A stretch of 46,302 nucleotides of DNA, from NCBI GenBank assembly GCA_910587515.1, contig CAJULW010000009.1, positions 1 through 46,302 on the forward strand, read 5' to 3'. The translations under genes were made by a program, and so were the position numbers. Shown here piece after piece: positions 16,033 to 24,556 of the stretch (its first letter is position 1; the number at the start of each line of letters is the position of its first letter). The DNA comes from an uncultured Duncaniella sp. (GTDB lineage: Bacteria > Bacteroidota > Bacteroidia > Bacteroidales > Muribaculaceae). The notes beneath the pieces were generated by a model. The model did no database searches. It saw nothing but the letters and a program-made list of their open reading frames with translations, and was not told the DNA's origin.

Positions 16033-17418
16033 GTGCTTAGTAATCCGGGAATAAAAATATTGTGCCATCGTGTGGCTGTCTTTCTGACAGTCGTATCGCT
16101 CGCGTTTTTTTCTGCCGACGCGCGGGTAAAGCGTAAGTCGAGACCTCCTCAGCGTACGATGGAGTCTGTCAAGAAAGACAAAAGCAGCACAGAGCGAAAA
16201 ATTTCGGAGACGGCTACTAAAATCAACTCTAATGCAAAGGAGCTGAACCGACAGTTGAACCGCCTGAATTCGCTCAATGCGGATATAGAAACCAATCGTA
16301 GTAAAGTACGTGATTTGCGAAATCATATCGATTCTCTCGCGTCGGCTATAAATGTCACTTCAGATTCGATCGCTGTGCTTGAAGGGGAGCTTGAAAGTAT
16401 GCGTGAAGCTTATGTGAAAGCATTGAAGAATCTACAACCCCATTCTGGGATAATGAGCGATATGGCATTTGTCTTTTCAGCAGGAAGTTTCGCGGAAGCG
16501 TACAGCCGAGTGCGTTATCTCCGCCAGTTTACCGCATGGCGCGAACGCAGAGCTGAAAAGATTCGCGAAGGAATAGATATCATAGCCGAGCGACGTTCGC
16601 ATCTGTCATCGCTGCGGCGGTCGCAGGATGTGGCTTGTCGCAAGGCCGAGGAAGCGCAGGCAGTCCTGTCGGAACAGCAGACGAGATCGGAGCGAATGGT
16701 GAATGACCTGAAAAAGGAGGACTCCGCTCTTAGGAGGTCATTGAAGGAGCAAAAGCGTAAGGCTTTGGCACTGGATCGAGAACTCGACCGTCTTATAGCA
16801 GCGGAGCAGGCACGGATAGCTCGCGAGGAGGAGGCGAGACGTAAACGGGAAGAACAGGCCCGGGCCGCAAAAGACAAAGTGACGAAACCGTCTGCCGGCA
16901 AGAGCGTGGATAATGGTAGTGAGGACGGGCCTTCGGCCAAAGATATCGCTTCGGCCAATGCCCCTACAAAAACAGCTGCGGCAACAGCGGCTTCGGCTCT
17001 CAGTGGCTCGTTTGAGGCCAACAAGGGAAAACTTCTTTTCCCTGTTGCTGGCACATATAAGATCGTACGTAAATTCGGGCGTCAGCCTCACCCGACTTTG
17101 AAACACGTCGAAACCGATAATTCCGGTATAGACATAGAGGTGTCGAAGGGGCGTTCGGCCCGTGCGGTGTTCACCGGTAAAGTGTCGGCTATTTTTAAGC
17201 AGGATGGCTTCAATTCGATCGTGATGGTAAGGCACGGACGTTATATTACTATATATGCCGGTCTTTCATCCGTAAATGTCAAGGCCGGCGATAGTGTCAA
17301 GGCCGGGCAGACTCTCGGAGCAATATACTCCGATCCGGATGACGGGGGCCGAAGCATACTCCATTTCGAAATACGCAATGAGCGACAAAAATTGAATCCC
17401 ACCCTTTGGGTAAAATGA
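16033..17418 (+). CDS. EnvC-like murein hydrolase activator (coiled coil plus degenerate LytM domain)
   Basis: This 461-residue protein is read from GTG 16033; a later start is possible because no ATG is nearby. A signal peptide ends near FFSADA. Residues about 40-280 form long coiled coils (KDKSSTERKISETATKIN; repeated Lys/Glu/Arg-rich heptads). An Ala/Lys linker precedes a C-terminal LytM/M23 domain (about 335-461). In that domain the zinc site is incomplete: the usual H-x-G-I-D-I reads N-S-G-I-D-I, and the H-x-H pair reads Y-A-G-L in TIYAGLSSV, while HFEIR is kept. This matches EnvC and NlpD, which activate cell-wall amidases rather than cut peptidoglycan. It probably acts in the periplasm during cell separation. 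Confidence 0.88.
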   Translation: MLSNPGIKILCHRVAVFLTVVSLAFFSADARVKRKSRPPQRTMESVKKDKSSTERKISETATKINSNAKELNRQLNRLNSLNADIETNRSKVRDLRNHIDSLASAINVTSDSIAVLEGELESMREAYVKALKNLQPHSGIMSDMAFVFSAGSFAEAYSRVRYLRQFTAWRERRAEKIREGIDIIAERRSHLSSLRRSQDVACRKAEEAQAVLSEQQTRSERMVNDLKKEDSALRRSLKEQKRKALALDRELDRLIAAEQARIAREEEARRKREEQARAAKDKVTKPSAGKSVDNGSEDGPSAKDIASANAPTKTAAATAASALSGSFEANKGKLLFPVAGTYKIVRKFGRQPHPTLKHVETDNSGIDIEVSKGRSARAVFTGKVSAIFKQDGFNSIVMVRHGRYITIYAGLSSVNVKAGDSVKAGQTLGAIYSDPDDGGRSILHFEIRNERQKLNPTLWVK

Positions 17419-17463
17419 AAACCTGAACAGGGTGAGGCTTTTAACTATATATAATATCTTGTA

Positions 17464-17512
17464 GCGTATATGCTTTGAAAGAAAATTTTCAATGCTTTTT
17501 AAGCATATTCGC
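17464..17512 (+). promoter_or_regulatory. Structured leader of the DEAD-box helicase gene
   Basis: In the 113-base gap before the helicase, arms 17464-17475 and 17501-17512 pair over 12 bases with one mismatch, enclosing an inner TGAAA/TTTCA pair. ATGCTT at 17492-17497 can instead pair with AAGCAT at 17501-17506 in a tight hairpin. The two structures exclude each other because ATGCTT is present twice. The site could act as a leader switch or simply as a weak terminator of the preceding gene. Confidence 0.45.
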
Positions 17513-17531
17513 TTTAAACACATTTTTATTT

Positions 17532-19247
17532 ATGAAAACATTTGAAGAACTCGGTATTAACGAGCCGCTGCGCAAGGCTGTGGAAGAACTCGGTTTTGAG
17601 AATCCTATGCCTGTGCAGGAACGTGTAATTCCCCGTCTGCTCGGTGATGCCCATGACATAATAGCTCTTGCCCAGACTGGTACAGGCAAGACGGCTGCAT
17701 TCGGTCTTCCGTTGTTACAGCGTATAGATCCCGCTGTCAACAGGCCTCAGGCTCTTATTCTCTCGCCGACACGCGAGTTGTGTTTGCAGATCGGCAGCGA
17801 TCTTGCGGATTTTTCCAAATATGTGCCGGAAGTCAAGGTGTTGCCTGTCTATGGCGGTTCTAGTATCGAAAGTCAGATACGCGGCCTTAAAAAGGGTGTT
17901 CAGGTTATAGTGGCCACTCCAGGGCGTCTCATAGACCTGATAAAGCGCGGAGTCGTAAAACTTGAGGATGTACACACGGTCGTGCTTGACGAGGCAGATG
18001 AAATGCTGAATATGGGATTCCTTGATTCTATCGAAGAGATATTGTCATATGTTCCGGCCGACCGCAAGATGCTGTTGTTTTCAGCAACGATGCCTGGCGA
18101 CATACTTAAGATCGCTAAGCGGTATATGAAGGATTATGAGGAGATCGTTGTCGGGACGCGTAATGAAGGAGCGCAGAATGTACGCCATATATATTATATG
18201 GTGAATGCTCGCGATAAGTATCTTGCACTTAAACGAGTTGCCGACAATTCTCCGAGTATTTACGCGATAGTGTTCTGCCGTACCCGTCGTGATACTCAGG
18301 AAGTCGCAGACAATCTCATACGCGACGGATATAACGCTGAAGCTCTGCATGGTGATCTTTCCCAACAGCAGCGCGACATAGTGATGAAGAAATTCCGTGA
18401 CCGTGTAGTCTCGATACTCGTCGCTACCGACGTGGCTGCCCGCGGACTTGATGTCGATGATCTTTCTCATGTGGTAAACTATGGCTTGCCGGACGATACC
18501 GCGGTATATACCCATCGTTCCGGACGTACAGGCCGAGCCGGCAAGTCTGGCGTTTCCATAGCTATAATCCATTCGCGTGAGAAAGGTAGGCTTCGTGATA
18601 TAGAACGTATCATCGGAAAGACGTTTGAGCATAAAGAAGTCCCTACGCCAGAGCATATCATAGAAAAGCAGCTTTATAATCTTGCTGACCGTATCGAGCG
18701 CGTGAAAGTCAATGAGGATGAAATAGCGGCCTATCTTCCCGGAATATCCCGGAAGTTGGAATGGCTTTCCGAGGAAGATTTGTTGAAACGCATCATATCG
18801 CTTGAATTCAACCGTCTCCTTGAATATTATAAGGATGCCCCGAAGATCGATTTTATCGACGTGAACACTTCTAATAAAAAAGACCGCAAAGGTCGTAAAG
18901 GGGAACGGGAACATAACCGTCCGAAAAATGACCGTGAAAAAGATCGTCGCACAGCTGAGCGTGGTATGGAGAGGGTCTATATAAATGTTGGCAAGAGCGA
19001 CGGTTTTTTTGCGGGAAACCTGATAGAAATGTTGAACAAACTTATTTCCGGAAAGAGGGTGGATGTAGGCCGCATAGACCTCTTGCCGTCATATTCGCTC
19101 TTTGATGTGAAAAAGTCAGATGCCCGCAGGGTGGTGGGTGCTCTTACCGGATCCGACTTTTATGGCAAGCGTGTACATAGCGAGATAGCCGACGCTGATC
19201 GTGATTATTCCAAGATGGCCGATAAGCGGAAGAAACGGGCCAAGTGA
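17532..19247 (+). CDS. DEAD-box ATP-dependent RNA helicase with DbpA-type RNA-binding domain
   Basis: This is a cytoplasmic RNA helicase used in ribosome assembly and mRNA remodelling, often cold-induced. It has 571 residues from ATG 17532 (MKTFEELGINEPLRKAV); an upstream in-frame ATG at 17475 lies inside the leader hairpin and adds nothing family-like. Q-motif FENPMPVQ, Walker A AQTGTGKT, PTRELCLQIG, TPGRL, DEAD (VLDEADEML), SAT, and HRSGRTGRAG are all intact. A basic linker (KKDRKGRKGEREHNR and so on) leads to a C-terminal RRM-like DbpA/CsdA domain (VYINVGKSDGFFAGNLIEML through KRVHSEIADAD). The domain order matches DeaD/DbpA. Which of these it equals functionally cannot be told, so no symbol is given. 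Confidence 0.95.
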   Translation: MKTFEELGINEPLRKAVEELGFENPMPVQERVIPRLLGDAHDIIALAQTGTGKTAAFGLPLLQRIDPAVNRPQALILSPTRELCLQIGSDLADFSKYVPEVKVLPVYGGSSIESQIRGLKKGVQVIVATPGRLIDLIKRGVVKLEDVHTVVLDEADEMLNMGFLDSIEEILSYVPADRKMLLFSATMPGDILKIAKRYMKDYEEIVVGTRNEGAQNVRHIYYMVNARDKYLALKRVADNSPSIYAIVFCRTRRDTQEVADNLIRDGYNAEALHGDLSQQQRDIVMKKFRDRVVSILVATDVAARGLDVDDLSHVVNYGLPDDTAVYTHRSGRTGRAGKSGVSIAIIHSREKGRLRDIERIIGKTFEHKEVPTPEHIIEKQLYNLADRIERVKVNEDEIAAYLPGISRKLEWLSEEDLLKRIISLEFNRLLEYYKDAPKIDFIDVNTSNKKDRKGRKGEREHNRPKNDREKDRRTAERGMERVYINVGKSDGFFAGNLIEMLNKLISGKRVDVGRIDLLPSYSLFDVKKSDARRVVGALTGSDFYGKRVHSEIADADRDYSKMADKRKKRAK

Positions 19248-19303
19248 GGTGGCCGCGCTTAAAATGGTTCATATATCCAATACTTAATTAATATATATGG
19301 CAG

Positions 19304-19933
19304 ATGAGAAAGTATATATTTATATTCATGCTGATTTTGGGCGCGATGCCTGTATGGGCGCAACTTACCGCTTCTGAGGCGTTCGCGTCGGCTCCCCAAG
19401 GTGTGTTTCCGCTTCTTGACAAAAACACCCGTCTTGATATGGTTGACTATTATCGGAACGGTATGAGCACCGCGTCGCAGAACAGCCTCGACGGTCGTTC
19501 GATGATTACCGAGATGACACCAGAGTCGATTACGGTCAAAATGACCGATTCGTCAGCAGCGCAACTTGCGGTCTTGACTTCTCCGAAAGGACAGATTATA
19601 GCGCTTATAAACACCGTGGCTACTCCCGGTCTTGATTCGAATATCCGGTTCTATGACAGCGAATGGCGGCTTCTTGACGGTTCGGGAATTTTTTCCAAGC
19701 CTGATTGGAAGGAATGGATGACGGCGGCCGGGCAGGAAAACAGTGATGAGGTTACTATGCAGGTCCCGTTTATGCTTTCATCGTATAGGATAGACCCAGT
19801 GACATCGCGTCTGACTCTTACAAACAATCTGTCCCGTTTCCTTGACAAGGAAGTCTACGAAAGCCTGTCGTCTTATCTGCGTCCTTCGCTTACGTATGAT
19901 TGGACTGGTAAGAAGTTCGTTTTGCAGAAATAG
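19304..19933 (+). CDS. DUF3256 family exported protein
   Basis: This 209-residue protein has a signal peptide (MRKYIFIFMLILGAMPVWAQ). The mature start, LTASEAFASAPQGVFPLLD followed by LDMVDYY, is the DUF3256 pattern of Bacteroidetes. The family has no known activity. The fold looks like strands in the centre (ITVKMTDSSAAQLAVLTS; IALINTVATPG) and a C-terminal segment with SYLRPSLTYDW. It is 56 bases downstream of the helicase and likely in the same transcript, ended by the hairpin at 20086-20153. Base composition looks like its neighbours. Confidence 0.85.
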   Translation: MRKYIFIFMLILGAMPVWAQLTASEAFASAPQGVFPLLDKNTRLDMVDYYRNGMSTASQNSLDGRSMITEMTPESITVKMTDSSAAQLAVLTSPKGQIIALINTVATPGLDSNIRFYDSEWRLLDGSGIFSKPDWKEWMTAAGQENSDEVTMQVPFMLSSYRIDPVTSRLTLTNNLSRFLDKEVYESLSSYLRPSLTYDWTGKKFVLQK

Positions 19934-20085
19934 ATGATGTCTTGCCTTGCGGTCCGAAGTCCGCGTTCGTCCAAATGTGTGGGTTGGGAGCGGATGAACG
20001 ATTGAATATAAGTAAAAGTGTTTTTTCTCGTCTATACATTTTGTAGGATAGACCGTTTCAAGGTCTATCTGGATCGGAAAAACTT

Positions 20086-20153
20086 GATAAATGAAAAGGT
20101 GATTCTTTCACCGGATAATCCCGGACATGAAAGAATCACCTTTTTCATTTATC
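20086..20153. terminator. Bidirectional terminator between DUF3256 gene and valS
   Basis: Arms 20086-20110 and 20128-20153 pair over about 25 bases (GATAAATGAAAAGGTGATTC and complement), with an inner CCGG/CCGG pair. The A-run and T-run within the arms give a U-tract on both strands. It separates two convergent genes. A smaller hairpin (20047-20054 with 20062-20069) lies just before it. Confidence 0.85.
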
Positions 20154-20186
20154 TTCCGTCCTTTGGCGAAGGGCGGTGTAGAGAGC

Positions 20187-22808
20187 TTATTTACCTTTAA
20201 GGGCTGATATTGTCTGTTGGATGGCTTCGATTTTGGTCGTAGCGTCAGCGAGTTTCTTGCGTTCTGCTTCTACGACGGCTGCTGGAGCGTTGCCTACGAA
20301 GCGTTCGTTGGAGAGCTTCTTTTCGACCGAAGTTCGGAACCCGCGGAGATAGTCAAGCTCTTTGTTTAGTTTTTCAAGTTCTGCCTCTACATCCATATTG
20401 TCGAGTAGCGGAATGTTGAACTCGGTAGTTCCTACCATAAATGAAGCTGCCGTGGGGTCTTTCTCATCAACTGTCGATATTTCCGACAGGTTGCCAAGTT
20501 TCAAAGCTACGGCTTTCATCGGTATTTCAGCGCAAATGACATTGAGCTTTAGCGCGTCGCGTGACGGGATGTTGCGTTGGGCGCGCACACCGCGCACACC
20601 GTTGATGACTTCTTTGATTGTCTCCATTTCATCAAGGATGGATGTGTCGGTAGCAGCCGCTTCCGGCAGATTGGCGTACATTATCGATTCGCCTTCGCGA
20701 CGGGCTCCGATGTGTTGCCATAATTCTTCGGTGATAAACGGCATGAACGGATGAAGCAGACGGAGCAGGCTGTCAAAGAAATCGATCGTGGCTTCGAATG
20801 TCGCGCTGTCGACAGGTTTCTGATATTCGGGCTTCACCATTTCAAGATACCAAGACGAGAATTCGTCCCAGAAAAGACGGTATGTTGTCATCAAAGCTTC
20901 CGAGATGCGGAATTTATCAAACGAGTCGTTTATATCCTTGATGGCTACGGAGAGTTTTGATTTGAACCATTCGACCGCTTTTTTCGCGCTTTCAGGTTGG
21001 GTTAAAGTGGCGTCTACCTGCCATCCTTTGACGAGGCGGAAGGCATTCCAGATTTTGTTGCAGAAATTGCGGCCATTCTCGCAAAGTTTTTTGTCGAAGA
21101 ATATGTCGTTGCCGGCTGGAGCCGATAGCATTATGCCCATACGTACACCATCAGCTCCGTAGTCGGCTATGAGTTCGAGGGGATCGGGAGAATTGCCGAG
21201 CTGTTTCGACATTTTTCGCCCGATTTCGTCACGAACGATACCGGTGAAATAGACATTGTTGAACGGTTGTTTGCCGATGAATTCATATCCGGCCATTATC
21301 ATTCGTGCGACCCAGAAGAAGATGATGTCAGGACCTGTCACAAGGTCGGATGTGGGATAATAGTATTTGATTTCCTCGTTGTCAGGGTCAAGGATTCCGT
21401 TGAAAAGAGATATCGGCCATAGCCATGAAGAGAACCATGTGTCGAGGCAGTCGTCATCTTGGCGTAGGTCTGTGGACTCGATTGAATTGTCCTTTTCGCG
21501 GGCGAGGGCGAGAGCTTCGTCTGCATTCTCGGCAACAACAAATGATCCGTCAGGGAGATACCATGCCGGGACGCGATGACCCCACCACAATTGGCGTGAG
21601 ATGCACCAGTCGCGTATATCGGTCAGCCATCTGTCGTATGTCGCCTTGAATTTCTCAGGAACGAATTTGATGATACCGTCGTCTACGGATTTCATGGCGG
21701 GATCAGCGAGCGATTGCATCTTTAAGAACCATTGGTCGCTCAGACGTGGTTCTGTCACCGTGTCGAGATTGCGCTCCGAGTATCCTACCTTGTTTTCATA
21801 TTCCTCTATCTTTTCGATCAGTCCGGCTTCAGCGAGGTCTTTGGCTATCTGCTCACGCACGGCAAAACGATCCATGCCTATATACATTCCGGCGGCTTCG
21901 CTTATAGTTGCGTCATCGTTGAAAATATCGATTGTCTCCAGCCCGTGTTTTTCACCGAGCATATTGTCGTTCATGTCGTGGGCCGGGGTGACTTTCAGGC
22001 AACCTGTGCCGAAGTTGATATCGACATAGTCGTCCTCGATGACAGGAATCTCGCGGTTTACGAGTGGAACGATAACTTTCTTGCCACGCAGATGCTGGTT
22101 TTTTGGATCGTCAGGATTGATACACATAGCCGTGTCGCCCATGATTGTCTCCGGACGGGTGGTGGCTACGATGGCATAGCCGTTTTCTCCAACGATTTTA
22201 TAGCGAAGATAATATAGTTTGGAATGCTCCTCTTTGTAGACGACTTCTATGTCTGAAAGTGCGGTTTTTGCTTTGGGATCCCAATTGACCATGCGTTTGC
22301 CGCGATAGATAAGTCCTTTGCGGTAAAGATCTACGAACACTTTGATGACGCTGCGTGAACGGATGTCGTCCATTGTAAACGACGTGCGTTCCCAATCGCA
22401 TGACGCACCGAGTTTTTTCAGTTGCTCAAGTATTATGCCGCCATGTTTCTCTTTCCATTCCCATGCGTGGCGAAGGAATTCATCACGTGTTAGATCGCTT
22501 TTTTTTATGCCGTCTTTGGCGAGCTTGCCTACGACTTTGGCTTCAGTGGCGATCGCTGCATGGTCCGTGCCAGGAACCCAAAGCGCGTTCTTGCCCATGA
22601 GACGGGCGCGACGGATGAGGATGTCCTGTATGGTATTGTTAAGCATGTGACCCATGTGCAATATACCTGTCACATTGGGTGGCGGGATTACGATTGTATA
22701 GGGTTCGCGAGCGTCAGGCTCGGAATGAAATAGACGGTGTTGCATCCAATAGGCATACCATTTGTCTTCCACTGCCCGCGGGTCATATTTGGAGGCTAAA
22801 TCTTCCAT
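20187..22808 (-). CDS. valS: Valyl-tRNA synthetase
   Basis: This class I synthetase attaches valine to tRNA-Val and edits mischarged threonine. The start is ATG 22808 (MEDLASKYDPRAVEDKWY), giving 873 residues; a further in-frame ATG at 22853 lies at the predicted promoter and would precede the transcription start. The HIGH motif appears as GILHMGHMLNN near residue 45, the editing domain spans about 190-330 (VATTRPETIMGD), and the KMSKS loop is KMSKQLGNSPDPL. The anticodon-binding domain follows, and the last 60 residues form the ValRS coiled-coil arm that contacts tRNA. The gene is single and faces the M16 peptidase gene divergently. Confidence 0.98.
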   Translation of the reverse strand: MEDLASKYDPRAVEDKWYAYWMQHRLFHSEPDAREPYTIVIPPPNVTGILHMGHMLNNTIQDILIRRARLMGKNALWVPGTDHAAIATEAKVVGKLAKDGIKKSDLTRDEFLRHAWEWKEKHGGIILEQLKKLGASCDWERTSFTMDDIRSRSVIKVFVDLYRKGLIYRGKRMVNWDPKAKTALSDIEVVYKEEHSKLYYLRYKIVGENGYAIVATTRPETIMGDTAMCINPDDPKNQHLRGKKVIVPLVNREIPVIEDDYVDINFGTGCLKVTPAHDMNDNMLGEKHGLETIDIFNDDATISEAAGMYIGMDRFAVREQIAKDLAEAGLIEKIEEYENKVGYSERNLDTVTEPRLSDQWFLKMQSLADPAMKSVDDGIIKFVPEKFKATYDRWLTDIRDWCISRQLWWGHRVPAWYLPDGSFVVAENADEALALAREKDNSIESTDLRQDDDCLDTWFSSWLWPISLFNGILDPDNEEIKYYYPTSDLVTGPDIIFFWVARMIMAGYEFIGKQPFNNVYFTGIVRDEIGRKMSKQLGNSPDPLELIADYGADGVRMGIMLSAPAGNDIFFDKKLCENGRNFCNKIWNAFRLVKGWQVDATLTQPESAKKAVEWFKSKLSVAIKDINDSFDKFRISEALMTTYRLFWDEFSSWYLEMVKPEYQKPVDSATFEATIDFFDSLLRLLHPFMPFITEELWQHIGARREGESIMYANLPEAAATDTSILDEMETIKEVINGVRGVRAQRNIPSRDALKLNVICAEIPMKAVALKLGNLSEISTVDEKDPTAASFMVGTTEFNIPLLDNMDVEAELEKLNKELDYLRGFRTSVEKKLSNERFVGNAPAAVVEAERKKLADATTKIEAIQQTISALKGK

Positions 22809-22850
22809 AAAAAATATTGATAAGAAGGATGTTTTTTCAAAATAATGTTG

Positions 22851-22858
22851 CAAAATTA
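22851..22858 (-). promoter_or_regulatory. valS promoter (-7 element)
   Basis: On the minus strand this reads TAATTTTG, an exact TAnnTTTG match, about 43 bases before the chosen valS ATG. No clear TTTG is seen at the -33 position. It lies back to back with the M16 promoter 44 bases away and supports the 22808 start over 22853. Confidence 0.6.
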
Positions 22859-22876
22859 CAAAAAATAGCCGAACCC

Positions 22877-22909
22877 TCTGAGCTATAGCGCGAAAATTTT
22901 GTAATTTTG
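22877..22909 (+). promoter_or_regulatory. Promoter of the M16 peptidase gene
   Basis: TCTG at 22877-22880 (one mismatch to TTTG) is followed after 21 bases by TAATTTTG at 22902-22909, an exact -7 element. Transcription would begin about 35-40 bases before the ATG at 22953. Confidence 0.65.
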
Positions 22910-22952
22910 CGCGCTCATATATGGGCGGTTACGATTACGATGACATCAGGAT

Positions 22953-24176
22953 ATGCACGATGATACCATACATTATCTGACTCTTGCCAACGGTCTGAGG
23001 CTGGTGGCCCGTCGCGGTGACACTTATGTCGAACACTGCGGGATAATTGTCGACGCCGGTAGCCGAGACGAAGTTTCAGGCAAGGAAGGGTTGGCTCATT
23101 TTGTAGAACATACAATATTCAAAGGCACTGCGAATCATCGGGCGAGTTATGTACGTGACCGTATGGAACTTGTCGGTGGCGAGCTCAACGCGTATACCAC
23201 TAAGGAGGAGACTGTTATTTATTCGACATTTCCGGCCGGTAATCTCAGACGTGCGTTGGCGTTGATCGCTGATATGGTGTCAGGCTCTATTTTTCCGGAT
23301 GTGGAACTTGCAAGGGAAAAACTTGTTGTCGGTGAGGAGATCGATACCTATCTCGATACACCGTCCGATGCTGTTTTTGACGATTTCGAAGATTTGATCT
23401 ATGCGGGATCTCCGCTTGCGCATAATATACTTGGTACAAGGGAGTCTTTGTCACGGTTTGTATCGGCTGATTGCCGCGGTTGGCTTGAGGAGCGTTTTAC
23501 ACCGGGGCGTATGGTTTTGTTTTATTCCGGTCCAATGGATGCCGATAAGGTGTTCAGGATAGCCGAGAGGTATTTCGGAGAGTTTAGTCGGGAGGATAGA
23601 CCGCTTGCGAGAGTGGTGCCGGTTATCAGCCCGGTTTTTGACAAGGTCGATGATAGTGTAGGGTCGTATCAGGCGCATACTGTATTGGGGGCTCGCGTTC
23701 CCGGTATGCTTGACACAGCCAGAAGTGAAGTCGCGTTGTTGGCCAATATTCTTGGCGGCCCGGGGATGAATTCACTTCTGAACATAGCTTTGCGAGAACG
23801 TCATGGTCTTGTGTATACGATAGATGCGTCCGCATCGTTGATGAGCGACAACGGGTTGTTTACGATCTATTTCGGCTGCGATCCGTCTGATATAAGGCAT
23901 TGTCTACGGATAATTGACCGTGTTGTCGGTTCGCTTGCCGGTGACATGATAGCTATCAGACGGCTTGACGCTGCCAAAAGACAATTTATAGGGCAATTGA
24001 CGGTCGCTTCGACTAATTCCGAGCAGCTTGCCATCTCCATGGGGCGTAGCGTACTTTACCGTGGGCGCGCTATAGCTCTCGAAGAGACAATAGAATCGAT
24101 AATGGCTGTTACACCTGAATCGTTACGTTTGGCCGCTGAGCCGCTCCACTCCCTTTCACGGCTGACATTGAAGTGA
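22953..24176 (+). CDS. M16 family zinc peptidase (insulinase/processing peptidase type)
   Basis: This 407-residue protein has the inverted zinc motif H-F-V-E-H at residues 49-53 and a distal zinc-ligand glutamate in VVGEEIDTY (E129, 76 residues after H53, as the family requires). The second half is the inactive-type M16 C-domain (LGGPGMNSLLNIALRERHGLVYTIDAS and AKRQFIGQLTVAST). There is no signal peptide, so it probably acts in the cytoplasm, as with the single-domain-pair M16B peptidases related to mitochondrial processing peptidase. Its substrates cannot be read from the sequence. It is transcribed alone, divergent from valS, with the tRNA-Leu gene 149 bases downstream. Confidence 0.93.
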   Translation: MHDDTIHYLTLANGLRLVARRGDTYVEHCGIIVDAGSRDEVSGKEGLAHFVEHTIFKGTANHRASYVRDRMELVGGELNAYTTKEETVIYSTFPAGNLRRALALIADMVSGSIFPDVELAREKLVVGEEIDTYLDTPSDAVFDDFEDLIYAGSPLAHNILGTRESLSRFVSADCRGWLEERFTPGRMVLFYSGPMDADKVFRIAERYFGEFSREDRPLARVVPVISPVFDKVDDSVGSYQAHTVLGARVPGMLDTARSEVALLANILGGPGMNSLLNIALRERHGLVYTIDASASLMSDNGLFTIYFGCDPSDIRHCLRIIDRVVGSLAGDMIAIRRLDAAKRQFIGQLTVASTNSEQLAISMGRSVLYRGRAIALEETIESIMAVTPESLRLAAEPLHSLSRLTLK

Positions 24177-24246
24177 AATAACGATCAGTTTTTTAGGTTG
24201 TGATTCAGTATGTTGTGAAAAAAATGGTGTGATCGCTTAATTTTAA

Positions 24247-24278
24247 TTTGGAAAATAATATGGAAATGTCTAACTTTG
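24247..24278 (+). promoter_or_regulatory. Promoter of tRNA-Leu(UAG)
   Basis: TTTG at 24247-24250 and TAACTTTG at 24271-24278 match the Bacteroidales promoter exactly, with a 20-base spacer. The tRNA begins 47 bases downstream. Confidence 0.85.
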
Positions 24279-24325
24279 CAGTCAGATAAGCGTCAAGTTC
24301 CATTTGATGGATGACATATCCGTAA

Positions 24326-24407
24326 GCGCATGTGGCGTAATTGGTAGCCGCGTTAGACTTAGGATCTAATGTCTCAGGACGTGGGGGTTCGAGTCCCTTC
24401 ATGCGCA
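24326..24407 (+). tRNA. tRNA-Leu (anticodon UAG)
   Basis: The acceptor arm GCGCATG (24326-24332) pairs with CATGCGC (24400-24406), with discriminator A at 24407. The anticodon arm TTAGA-CTTAGGA-TCTAA gives UAG, reading CUA and other CUN leucine codons. The variable arm is long, as class II tRNAs require, and the T-loop reads GGTTCGAGTCC. CCA is not encoded (the next bases are CTA), so it must be added enzymatically. Confidence 0.97.
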
Positions 24408-24413
24408 CTATGG

Positions 24414-24450
24414 GCGAGGTTGTGTTGAAAAGACATAACCTCGCTTTTTT
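24414..24450 (+). terminator. Intrinsic terminator of tRNA-Leu(UAG)
   Basis: Arms 24414-24425 and 24433-24444 (GCGAGGTTGTGT with ACATAACCTCGC, one wobble pair), a 7-base loop, then six T at 24445-24450. Confidence 0.9.
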
Positions 24451-24480
24451 CGTTGGTTTGAGGTATTTCGGTTACAAATA

Positions 24481-24511
24481 TGTGCGATTTTGGATTTTTT
24501 CCTTAACTTTG
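24481..24511 (+). promoter_or_regulatory. Promoter of the coiled-coil/DPP IV/miaA operon
   Basis: TAACTTTG at 24504-24511 is an exact -7 element; TGTG at 24481-24484 matches TTTG at three of four bases with a 19-base spacer. The first gene begins at 24557. Confidence 0.6.
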
Positions 24512-24556
24512 CAATGATATCGATACCTTGAAACCGATTAAAAACACTGTGCAGAT

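Noticed and set aside
20018..20200. A 60-codon plus-strand frame between the DUF3256 gene and valS
   Set aside because: Most of it is the terminator hairpin read as protein.
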